Shown: positions 11,737 through 22,679 of the stretch, one piece after another
Layout of the letters: every line of letters starts with the position of its first letter
How positions within the stretch are numbered: the first letter of the stretch is position 1
Origin: Monarcha castaneiventris obscurior
Lineage: Eukaryota > Chordata > Aves > Passeriformes > Monarchidae
Assembly: GCA_026261815.1 (NCBI GenBank)
Contig: JAMPIT010000575.1
Span: forward strand, 38,417,501 to 38,481,500
Direction of reading: 5' to 3'
DNA: 64,000 nt
Notes under the pieces: generated by a model
The model's input: only the letters and a program-made list of their open reading frames with translations
Database searches by the model: none
What the model was told of the DNA's origin: nothing
Position numbers and translations under genes: made by a program

Positions 11737-12961
11737 CCAGGTCACCCAAAGGTTCGACAGAGGCGTGTCTGCACCTCAAGGTGACCCTTGTCTCTGCTGC
11801 ATCCACCCTGGGGCTGGGCATCCATAATGGCAGAGGACCTCAGTAGCCCTGGCAGGACAGCCCCTCAATCTCAGACCCTCTAGGTCACACCTTTGCTGCC
11901 ATTGCACGCTTTGGGGCTACTCACCTTGTGTGGGACTCCATCAGCAGCTCTGTCCCTCCCCCTTGCCAGGGAGCTGCTCCTGTTCAGCAGGGAATCGAGC
12001 CATGCTTGCTCACAGGTTATCTCTCCAGCATAGTGCCAGAAAATGGAAAAGGTATTGGAAAATAAATACCAGTGTAACTCGTTTGGCCAGGAGGGATTGT
12101 CTGGGAGCAAGGAGTGCGAGGTGTGTCCGGGGTGTGTGTGTATTAGTGAGGTTGCGATACTGTGGGTTTGGCATGGGATGATTTCTCTTTGCTGCACAGA
12201 CTCCTGGGCTGTTGGGCTGACTTCGGTGGATCTCACACTGGGTCACATCTGCTATTGATTTCCACAGAACTGGTGTTTCCAGCCAAGCAGAAACGCCTAA
12301 AGACTTTCCAGTGGTGTTAGTATTACAGCTGGTTGGAAAACCTCCAAGGAATGATATTCTGTCAGAACAGGGTGATTTATCATACAGGCTTCTTTTCACA
12401 GCGATTTACCATTTTTAGTGGAAAATATTTTTCAGGTCCAGGTTGGAACAAGAACAGGAGACATCCAAGAGCAGCCCAGGATCTGGATTAGTGGTTTGGA
12501 TGTGGACATTCAGCACCCACTCCTGCCTTACAGCAGGTTTGGCATGTGAACTTGGCTCTCTCCATTTCAGAAGCATATCCTTCAGCCATGGCCCATCTTA
12601 GCATATGTGTCATTTTCTTCCATTTGTAAGGATAAAAAAAATCTGTCTCTTTTACAAAAATACTGAAATTGTGACAATATTCCTGGGAGGTAGAAGCCAT
12701 TTTCTACTGAGCCAGCAGCACAATTGTGTGCAAAACTGAAGCAGAGGCATCAAATTCTTCTGCAGTATCACATTTATTAATAAGTTGATGTTTTAAGCTA
12801 GTTTAATGTGGTGAAGAATGAACATCTGCAGCAGATGTCACTGTGTGACTTCTCCAAATCCCCAGTACCTGCTGGTAAAAGGTGATTATGGACTAATTCC
12901 AGGATCTGCAGCAGGTGGGCAGGGCTGTGCTGCTGGGCAGGGGAGGAAATGTGGGAGATGA

Positions 12962-13190
12962 ACATCAGACTAGATAAAAGGAAGAAATTTCTTTTAAAAT
13001 GAGGATAAATCACAAAGAGTAAAACCCTGGCACAGGTTGTCCAGAGAGGTAGTAGGTGCTGCAGCCCTGGAAACATTCAAGGTTAGGCTGGATGGGACTC
13101 TGAATGACCTGTTCTGGTTGAAGATGTCTCAGGTTGAACTATGTGGCCTTTAAAGGTCCCTTCCAACCCAAACATTCTGTGATTCTGTGA
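12962..13190 (+). mobile_element. CR1 LINE fragment with intact 3' terminus
   Basis: This 5'-truncated CR1 copy shows CACAGGTTGTCCAGAGAGG, a run of text typical of the CR1 3' UTR, CCTTCCAACCCAAACATTCT, and the terminal ATTCTGTGATTCTGTGA repeat that ends CR1 elements. Confidence 0.93.
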
Positions 13191-14138
13191 AGCCAGGTGG
13201 CCACTAGCTGAACAGTGAACAGTAAGGGCTGAGAAATGGTCTCTTCTTGATTCTGACACCAACAAGCTGCTGAGATGAGTGAAGCAGCTCCAGAGGGATG
13301 ATACAATAGACTCATGGAGACATCACTTTCGGGATTTATGCTATCTAAATGTAGGCATTTAAAATTTCTTCTCTGCAGGCACAGGAGTCCCTTTGTTCAG
13401 TATAAACATCTCACCTGGCTTTCACAGCAGGTGAAAGCACCAGCTGGGTGCCTAAAGCTGGGACCAATGAAACTTAGCTCGGGTTGGTGGCTGATGGGGC
13501 TTGTCCCACCCTTGAAGACCCTTGAGGGGTCCATTGACAGGGTTCACCCAGATGATGGTACAGGTGGGATGGTCTTTCCCACAGCCCCTTGGAAAGCTCT
13601 TGGGTCACTATATCCTTCCATGCAGGTAGGACTAATATCAGGGTCAGATGCCTCCTGAGTGCTGCTGGAAATGACCCACAGCGCTCACAGCCACATTTGG
13701 GTGGTGGTGGGGGTTGTGTGTAGCCCTGTTGAAACAGAGGGGATTAACCACTGTGTGCACCTCAACCACACGGCTTGGCCTGACCTGTGTGGAATGAATC
13801 CAGCCCCCAAAAAACTTGTCCCACAATTTTTTGTGTTCACGGAAAACATGCATATTTGTGGGGTGGATGAGTTCACCCCTCATCCTCAGGCATCTGAAGG
13901 AGGTACCTGTACACCTTTGCACTGGAGATGACAGCCTGCACTTGAAAACACCACTGCACTCTGCAAAAATGAGGTGAGTGTCTGATGTGGAGCAAGGGGC
14001 TGCCTTCTTGAGGATCTGTGAGGGCACAGAGCCCATGGCTGCAGAAGAGGCTTGAATGGTAACAGTGGCTGTCCTGGTGAGAGAGGGGTGCAAATCGGAG
14101 GCTCACCATCACTGCAGTTGAGGATGGCTACTCAGATA

Positions 14139-14436
14139 GAATCATTAAGGTTGGAAGAGACCTCTAAGATCATTGAGTCCAACCACAGACACAGCATTAC
14201 CAAATGCACCACTAAACCATGTCCCCAGGTACCACATCCATATGTTCCTTGAACTCTTCCAATTCACCAATCCCCTGAGCAGTCTGCTCCAATGCCTGAC
14301 CATCCTTTCAGTAAACAAATTTTTCTTAATCTCGAGTCTAAACCTCCCCTGGTGCAACTTGGGGCCATTTCCTCTTGTCCTGTCACTTGCTGCCTGGAAG
14401 AAGAGACCGAACCACACCTAGCTGCAATCAACTTTC
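14139..14436 (-). mobile_element. CR1 LINE fragment, reverse orientation
   Basis: Reading on the - strand, the element ends in a CR1 terminus (the + strand shows GAATCATTAAGGTTGGAAGA at the start). The + strand also carries AACCTCCCCTGGTGCAACTT and CCTCTTGTCCTGTCACTTGC, both typical of inverted CR1. It is 5' truncated. Confidence 0.92.
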
Positions 14437-15081
14437 ATGTGTGATCAAGGACAACTGAACAGGCTCTCAGACTCCAGTTCATTGTAATAATTTTGTCCAT
14501 CCCCAGATCCTGTAATGCTTCAGATCATGCCCCCATTCCCAATGCAAGGGAGGTTTGGTGGTGTAGGATCTATCTGAGAACCTGGTACCTGTTCTTTATT
14601 TCTCTCAGGAGCTTATTCAAAATCTCACTCTTTCCCCATCCCCCATTTCCAGCTGTGAACAGATGCAGGTGTTCAACGCTGAGCACATTCCCTCAGCATG
14701 TCCTGTTGGCACTGCTGGGACTCCTGTGGACACAGCACTGGGGCTTTGGACCTCTGTGGTTGTGGGGATTTTCACTCAGGTCTACTAATTAGAGCTGGTA
14801 ATTATGCCTCCAACTGAACTGCTCCCGTTCCTGTTTTTCACAAAACATGTATTTTTGTTGTTTTGTTTTTTCATCAGAAAAAAAGAAAGAAGAAGCCTAG
14901 GGGTTACCTTAAATCTAATACCGTGTTTTCAGCTAATCTTTTCAGCATCACTGTGCTGTATTGCAGATGTGAGTGCAGTTTCATCCTCTGCGAGCTAAAC
15001 GCTGCATCCCAACCGTGATTCCCCTGACGTGGAGGGTGGAGGCGGATCAGAGTCCCTCAGGAGATGATTCAGGGCAGATGT

Positions 15082-15096
15082 CACCCTCTGGTGGAG
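15082..15096 (-). promoter_or_regulatory. CTCF-like core motif
   Basis: On the - strand this reads CTCCACCAGAGGGTG, close to the CTCF core with CCACCAGAGGG. It sits between two convergent genes, where insulators are often found. One motif match is weak evidence of binding. Confidence 0.3.
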
Positions 15097-15929
15097 CCTC
15101 TGCCTCTCTCCACGGCTTGCAGAGGAAGCCAAGAGAGATTAGCTGGGTCATTTTGCAAGGCAAATTAAACACCTGTATTCAGGCAGCATCACCTCCCCAG
15201 CCCAGCCCTCCTGGTGCTTTCAGAGACGCTGGGACATAAGTTGGCATGGGAGAGGTGGTCTGGGCTGAAGCTAAGCCTTCCTCCATGGGGCTGCACACCG
15301 TGGCAGCAAACTGCTGGGGATCTCCTTCCTGAGCAAGTCAACACTGAATGTTGCAGGTCACCACTGCTAAAACACTTTGCTTTTGACTGAAATCACGTTT
15401 TGCTGTATCTAGGTTTTGGCAAAGTTTTATGGATACTCTGAACACCAGCCCCAGGCAGAAGAAGGAGAAGAAAAAGGGCTTTCCTTCTGCTAAAGCACTT
15501 TCCTGCAGGTCAGAAACGTTCCAGTTTTGCTGCAAGGGCCTGAAAAAAGCTAGAGGGAAAAAAACCCCACATATGGAAGATGTGGAGGGTTTTAAATTAG
15601 CAGGAAATACAAATGCAGTGATCATCTTCTTTTATATATTGAAAAGCTAACAAAAAATCAGATATTTACATGAGCTCATTAGCATTAGCATGATGAATGA
15701 TGTTCTTTAAAACCTATGTAATTCTAGCCTGGGTTTGTAGAGCTTCTGCTCCTCTTCCCCGGTGCCTCACCAGGTAACTCCATCATGATCCAATTAAAAG
15801 TTTTTGGGGGGAGCTTCCATGCTCCCACATTGCCTATAATTTGGCCTAATTCAGCGTGTAGTGCTGAAATGAAGTCGTGCAGGTGGGTGCACTTCTGTTA
15901 ATGTACACTTGATAGAGTGGATCCACTGA

Positions 15930-16760
15930 TGGCTCTGTACAGGGGTGCGGGGCTGGTCACCATTCCTTCCCCATGCCAGGGCACCAGGAGCCCGAGGTGA
16001 TGCTGGGAAGGAGCAGAGGAGACCCCGGCACAAGTGGAAATCCAACCCTACAGCTGTGGGCTCGCTCGGGCCACGAGTGGGCAGCCCGTCCCTGCAGGCA
16101 GTGGCACACCCCTCTGCCGGCCACCCTGCCCTGCTCACGGATTCCTGGCTCCAGCCGGGAGCCTGGGGGTGCCCACTCTCACAGCTGATGGCCATGGGGC
16201 ACACCAGGGCGTCTCCCTGTGCTCCATGAGGAGGGGAGGAAGCTGGAGAGGCTCGGGCTCAGCCCAGCCAGGTGTCTCCCCACGGATGTGCTGCCCACGC
16301 AGGGCTGCCTACCCTTATCCCAGCCATGGCCCTTTCCCAGGCCCCAGGGGCATCTCACAGCTGTCACCTGTGGGCTGCAGGGAAGTTTGTCCTGCAGCCA
16401 CTCGGTGTGGGCAAACGAGCATCCCTGTGACCTGGCCCCTGGTCTGCCACCACCCTTTGGTCCCTGGTGTAGGAGCAGGAGGCAGGGGGTAGATGGCAGC
16501 AGAGTGGTGGCCCAGGAGGGTGGTCAAAAATGTCTCGGGGAATCACCAACACACAGATGTTTTTGGCTTTGGATTTCCTGTGGGAAACCAGCAGGAGAGG
16601 TGAGGATGTGGTGTGGGGGAGCAGGGCTGTCCTCTGCCGGTGCTGGATACCCCCATCTGAGCACTCACACCACACGCTGGGTGAAGGAGCAGGGAACAAA
16701 ATCAGGGCAGGGCTCACTTGAGGGCGGCACTGTCCTGCCCTGCTGCTCACCCATGCTCTG
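15930..16760. other. GC-rich unclassified patch
   Basis: This stretch is clearly richer in G and C than its flanks and carries several overlapping open frames on both strands (94-183 codons). No protein family was recognised and the frames compete with one another. It may be an unannotated noncoding transcript, an old GC-rich repeat or a local GC bias. Confidence 0.4.
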
Positions 16761-17551
16761 GGACTTCTAGGGACTAAATCAGGAATTCCACAGCAGCCCC
16801 TGGCTTTGAGGAATACTGCAAGATTTTTTTCTTTTTCATGATGTTGCTGGCAACATGGTCACCCTCCCAGTCCTGAGCTGCTCTGGGACCCGGAGGTGAC
16901 AGCCACACGACCTGTAAGTGAGCAGGAAGTTCTGCCTGGACCTAAGATGACAAATATTTTCAGTGTTTTGGAACTCCCACCGAAAGCAAATAAATAAGCA
17001 CTTCATATATGTACAGATATTTATATATATACACATGTATTTATTTTATTGTGATCACTGCATCCTGCAGCTGGAGGTAAAGTTACACCCGAAATGCCCC
17101 AGGTCTGCAGCTTGTGTTAACTAGTTTTGTCTTTCTGAGGGGAAATGATCATCTTCCCCAGGACAAACTTCCCTCAGCACTAAGTCACCCTTTTCTGGGG
17201 CTGGATGGGGCAGAGTGCAGGGCTGGGGGACTTGGGGGCAATTTGGCTGCTAGATTAGTTTGGCACTGCCCTGAGCCAGCACCCTCAGCACTCATTTCCT
17301 CTCACAGGCCCTTCCTGTTTTTATGGCTCTCACCAACTTCTGCTCTGGGGTTTTCCCAGGTCTCCCAGGAAGAGGGATTAAATAACCTCTCCATTAAATA
17401 ATACATAGATTAAAACCCACTACAAAGGCATGGAAAGGAAAGACACTTTGAGGACTGGATTTTGTCCCAAAACAAATGATGTTCTGCTCCAGAGATGTGT
17501 TCCCCAGCATGGGGCAAATGATGGCTCAAACAGGAGGCAAGTTTTATGCAT

Positions 17552-17557
17552 TTTATT
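17552..17557 (-). terminator. candidate SESN3 distal polyadenylation signal
   Basis: The - strand reads GGTTAAATAAAATGC, containing canonical AATAAA. It lies 8.5 kb past the SESN3 stop and is preceded by AT-rich UTR-like sequence. A second AATAAA on the - strand at 17,045-17,040 is an alternative. Confidence 0.45.
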
Positions 17558-17873
17558 TAACCAATGAAATTCCTACTGATAACAATGAAAGTAATTTCAG
17601 CAAGTATAAATGCGATACAGTTTTAAACAAACCCCATTGTTCCGTACCTATAAATAGATTTTTCAAAACCTCATAAAAAGTGCAGATTTATGAATTGCTG
17701 TTAAAATGTTAATACATGATTCCTTTGTTTAAAAATGCATTTTTGTCTCTTAACTCACAAAAAAAAGAAAGTTCCTTCTGCATCTGTTCAGATAAATTCA
17801 AGTCGGGTAACTTAAAAACTAACAAAAGTCACACACAAAAAAATCCATCCCACTAGGTCAGTCTGTCCTTTGC

Positions 17874-17930
17874 AAAAAAAAACAAAAAACAAAAAACAAA
17901 AAAACCCAACAAAACAACAAACCCAACCAG
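17874..17930. repeat. A-rich CAAAAAA-type simple repeat
   Basis: A-rich sequence with spaced C residues; on the SESN3 sense strand it is a U-rich tract close to the proposed 3' end. A similar tract lies at 18,857-18,902. Confidence 0.75.
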
Positions 17931-18856
17931 CAACAATAGGAAAGAAATGATAAAAGCTGCTGTGGGAACCCACAGTGAGCTCCTGGCAGCTGCCTCACCT
18001 TGCAGGCAAACCTCCTGTGAAAGCATGGAGCCCATGGCCTATCTCCAGAGCTCAGGGCAGATGTGACCCAGGAGGCAGGACATGAGATGGGCACCGGCCC
18101 ACAGGATGTGTAGGGACTGTGGGACCCATAGAGCAACCACACTGCCCCACTTTCTGGTGGTGGGAGGGAGCTGCAGGATCAGAGCTTTGTCCTTAACCCT
18201 CCATCCCCAAATACCTGCATGGCCATGGCAGAAGGAGACAAGAAGCTGAGAGCTGCTGGGCTGGGCTGGGTACAACTTACCCCCTGTCCAGAGGGTCAGA
18301 GGTGGGAGATGCAATGAAACGCCCCTCCTGGGCACAGCACTGCCCCAGCCAAGGGGGCTCAGACCCACAGCTGCCAACAGGGAGCCAATGCTGCTTCTTA
18401 CCCCAGTGTGCCAGGCTCTCCAGTCAGCAAATGAAGGGCTAAATTTTGCACTTGAGAGAGGCTTGGAAGCTTTTTGGCTGCAGAAGTGCTGTGACCATGT
18501 TTGTGGTCCAGCAGCTGGTCTGTCCATCCCTCTCGTGCCAGCAAGGCTCACGCCTGCCCCGTGCCTTGGTGGGCAGAGTGTGGGAGGCAGCCAGTGGCAG
18601 GCTTATGGGCACAGGGGCTGAAAGAGATGCCAGGCCCCAGCCTTCGCCGCGTTTGGGCCCACGTGGGGTCAAACACAGGGTGGCCCTGAGGCTCGGACCG
18701 TGCTTTTTGCAGAGAGGGGCTCAGCTCACCCACAGTCCAGAGAGGTCAGCTGCTGCTTCTCCCTGTATCTACAGTGGTATTTTATCTACAGCAGGGTCTG
18801 TTTAGCAAGAGCAGTTTAAAGTGGCTATGTTTATCAAGTTTGCTACTTTATGAATT

Positions 18857-18902
18857 AAAAAAAAAAAAAAACCAACAAAACAAAAAAACAAAAAACCAAA
18901 TC
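18857..18902. repeat. poly-A / A-rich simple repeat
   Basis: A run of 15 A residues (18,857-18,871) is followed by A-rich sequence with scattered C. It reads as U-rich in the proposed SESN3 3' UTR. Confidence 0.75.
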
Positions 18903-21900
18903 CCAACAACTATAAATACAAAGACTCTCACACACCAGACACTTGCAGCCTGCGTGACTCATAAACCGCATCAATATTCTGTTAAAAAGCTTATTCTACT
19001 TAGAACTATACATAGTACAAGAGACCAAAAAGTGGCAGTCGTGTACGAGCACGCTACCTGCCCCAGGGTGGCCCACAGTCAGGTGCTTCCTAAAAAATCA
19101 AGGAGTTACAGTAACATGGCACAGGACTGCAAAGCCGATCACAGCTTCTGCTTACACTGCATACGAAGTACCAAGGGGAACACAAAAAAGAACTGGTGTT
19201 AATACTGATGGATTAAAGAGTAACTATAAAGATCGAAACAGACGTTCACAGCATGCTACATATATTGCTCACAAACTTTTCTTTTTAAAGAAAAAAAAGG
19301 CTAATACAAAACAAGGAGTTGGCAGTCTGATTTTCAGTTATGTTGGAGAGAAAGATAAAGCATATACATTCATCGTGTGGCTTTCCAGCAAAAGGAGAAA
19401 AGGGTAAAACCGAGATATTTCAAGTTTACAAAATTCCTATTTTTTAAGCTACAGTTCATATCCAGTTCTGGTCACAGTCGCGAAAAGACCTCTGACTGCA
19501 TTGCCTCACAGGGTCCAAGGGCTGTAGCCTAAATATTATTATTTTCCCCAAAAAATGGCCACATCACCCACCACCATGAGCAGGCTGCTCCGGCAGCCAC
19601 CTGGGCATGTGGCAGCTGGGGTGGAGGGAAGAGGTTTGGGTCTGGTGGCACGACATGAGCATGGAGTGAGGAATGAGACACAGGTTTGGACTGTTGGTGT
19701 TTGGAGCTGCTGCTGTTGCTGCCCCCCAGACTCCTCAGCTGGAGACACAATGCTTAGTGATTGACCCATTTCGCCTCAAAACTCCCTTCAAAGGGCTGAT
19801 GGGGACGTGAAAATGCAATTCAACAGCAGCAAGTTTTTCTTGGGCAGAGCGGTTCCCTTCCCCTGCTCCATCTCTGGAGGAAGGAAAGGGTCCCAGCTCT
19901 TTTCCCAAAGAAGCCCTCTGGACACCTTGGAAGGAGGCATCCTCCACCACCTCTCCTATGCACAGGCATACAAAAGAGCCTCTCAGACACATCAGTGAAG
20001 TTTCTTCAACTGACCAACACCTCCACTCCTCCTGTGCTGGCCCCTCGGGAGCGCCTGCGGCCTGCACCTCCCGATGCCGACAGCGCGACTTGGCTCCCCA
20101 CAATTCCTGGAACAACTGGCATCTCCAGTACCTCTAACTACTGCCAGAACAAGGTTTCTATTCTCCACAAGCCCTGATGATACTCAGTACCCACAGGAAC
20201 ATCCAACTCTGCCTCTGTCTCCAGTAGCCACTCCACAACGTGCATTTGGATTTTTTTCCATAGATAAATGAAAAACCCAAATCCCCTTATTCCAGAGGCT
20301 GGATGCAGCCTGTCTGGCTGCAAAGTACCCAAGGGGCTGCCAACCTGATGGCCCTGTAAGCCTGCCTGGCAGAAGGGGACCTCAAATTCCCTGTCAGATG
20401 TCCCTCTGAGAAACCTGCACAGCTGAGTAGCCCAAGCATGGGGTGTCTCACCAAAGAAAGCATTTCCTTAGTGGATCCACTGGATTTTTACTGTAACTCC
20501 AGAGACAGGCTTTGACACGCTACTGGCAAATGCTACCTAAATGTAAGCAAATACTGAATTTCATCCTTTTGAACCACATTTAGAATTTTCCTGTCCAGAA
20601 ATAACCTACTACGGCAATTAAGTGTTTCTAAACGTGAGGAAGAGCCTCTGCACTTAACAACGAGCAGTGATAAAGGAACCTTGTTTTCAAGGTTGAGGCT
20701 GGGAGGTTGTCCCTGCACGGCTGCTTGGGGTCGGGAATTGGGAAGACAGGAAGCACTTGATGCAGGACAGGGGTGGTGGCAGGTTGGAAAGTGACAATTT
20801 TCCCCCTGATGAGCAGCAAAGGATTAAATATCTGCAAGAGAGACCTGATGCATATTGGGGGAGCAGCAGCACAACCACCTGCCAGGAAATGTGCTCTAAG
20901 GAATAAATTAACACTGATCAAGATGCTCCTAAAGTTTCCTCATACTCCTGTGCTCTCTCCTTCTCCTACAACTGTAATCTGTGCAGTAGGAATGAAATAC
21001 TAAATTAATTTTCATTTGGAGAAAAAATGTTTCACTTACAATTTCTAAATATAGAAAAGCTGGTGGATGCATCTCTTCAGACAAACACAGTGCTGGGGGA
21101 CATGAGGAACAGTACATCTGAAGTTCAGGTAATGGAAACTGACATTTTGCCCAGCTCTTGGAATGATTGCTAACAGCAAACTAACTCTTACAGCTTTCTA
21201 ATCAGATCAGCTCTGGGAAAGTTCATTTACAATGAATCCACTCCCCTCTTCCTTTATTTTGTGCAACATCACCCATTATTTATGGGAGAAGGATCCAAAC
21301 ATCTACACAAAGTAACTGAAAGAACATCACTTGAGATCAAGAAGATTTGGAGTATTTCTTTCGATCCAAAAAGTTTTAGTTCAGGCACATGCTATCCACC
21401 TACTACCACCCATGAATGTTTTCTGCAAGTAGAGGTTAAATAACCCAGCTCTTCTGAAAGGGAGTCCAAATTCTGGATCATGAGCCTGAAATGCATGCCT
21501 ATGTTCATGGAAAACACACATGCATGAGAAACATGGAGAACCTGTTGTGCAAGAGCAGTGGCTTACAGTTTAACTGCTTTAGGAGAGATTTCTCTAAGTC
21601 TACATTAAGTCCCCAAAATAACCCATTTCATTAACGATCACTGCAAATCACATGGATCTGGTACATATTGCTCCTTTAGTCTCTATGGAAATTAGTTTTA
21701 TTCTATTTTATTTAGGTGACTCAGTTTCTTTAAAAATCTGACTCAAAAATTCAAGTGGGCACCTTCTAGGATTTTGCTGAGTGCCTGGGTGCTTAAATTC
21801 CCAATGAAGTTTAGGCAGCTAGCTGCTTTTTCCAAATCCCATGAAAATATCTATCAGTATCACTACAAACAAAAATACACTTGAAAAATCTGGTGCTTTG

Positions 21901-22099
21901 ACTTTCTGCACTCAAGTAAGAGAGCAGCAAAATGTTTTCCTTTTTGTTCTTTTCTGACCTGTTCTAAATTTATACTTACATTTATAATTGTTTACAAGCA
22001 CTGATTTTCCTATCCTTAAAGCTTTTTTTTAAATACACAGGAAGAGCTGATAAGTGGCAATTCTTTAACTCTTACAGCTGAAGTATATCCTTTTCAAGG

Positions 22100-22679
22100 A
22101 CCAGGGTGGTGGGCAAGGGAGGGGATTGTCCTGCTCTGCTCTGCACTGGGGCGGCCTCACCTCGAGTTCTGTGTGCTGCTTTGGGCACCACAATTTAAGA
22201 AAGATATTAAACTATTAGAGAGTGTCCAAAGGAGGGCAACAAAAGTGGTGAAGGGCCTTGAGGGGAAGCTGGATGAGGAGTGGCTGAGGTCTCTTGGTCA
22301 GTTCAGCCTGGAGAAGAGGAGGCTGAGGGGAGACCTCATTGCAGTTACAACTTCCTTATGAGGGAAAGAGGAGGGGCAGACACTGATCTCTTCTCTGTGG
22401 TGACCAGTGACAGGACTGAGGGAATGGCCTGAAGTTGAGTTAGGAACGGTTTAGGTTGGATATTAGGAAAAGGTTTTTCCCCCAGAGGGTGGCTGGACAC
22501 TGGAACAGGCTCCCCAGGGAAGTGGTCACAGCACCAGCCTGACAAGAGTTCAAGAAGTGTTTCCACAATGCTCTCAGGCACAGGGTGTGACTCTTGGGGC
22601 ATCCTGTGCAGGGTCAGGAGTTGGACTAGATGATTCTTGTGGGCCCCTTCCAACTCAGCAAATTCTATGATTCTGTGAT
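22100..22679 (+). mobile_element. CR1 LINE fragment (about 580 bp, intact 3' end)
   Basis: The copy runs from the end of the CR1 reverse-transcriptase frame (22,173-22,361 encodes the typical [12 protein letters not shown] segment) through the CR1 3' UTR (CCTGGAGAAGAGGAGGCTGA, CACTGGAACAGGCTCCCCAG) to TTCTATGATTCTGTGATT at the end. It lies antisense within the proposed SESN3 3' UTR. Confidence 0.95.

Larger units (their letters stand above)
11046..17529. other. intergenic region between convergent ENDOD1 and SESN3
   Basis: These 6.5 kb lie between the proposed 3' ends of the two genes. They hold three CR1 fragments (near 11.6, 13.0 and 14.1 kb), a GC-rich patch (15,930-16,760) and a CTCF-like core at about 15,082-15,096. 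Open frames in the GC-rich patch overlap in several frames on both strands and resemble chance frames. No gene is called. Confidence 0.6.

Noticed and set aside
13644..14112. Open frame of 149 codons on the - strand and its shadows
   Set aside because: It shows no domain, lies in intergenic sequence next to a CR1 copy, and is crossed by similar frames on the other strand.
16034..16770. Open frames of 152 and 183 codons in the GC-rich intergenic patch
   Set aside because: They overlap each other and antisense frames, have no family resemblance and no clear splice structure. The patch is kept only as a compositional observation.
17040..17045. Alternative - strand AATAAA as the SESN3 3' end
   Set aside because: It is possible, but it lies in an AT-rich simple stretch past the better candidate at 17,552. 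It is mentioned only as an alternative.
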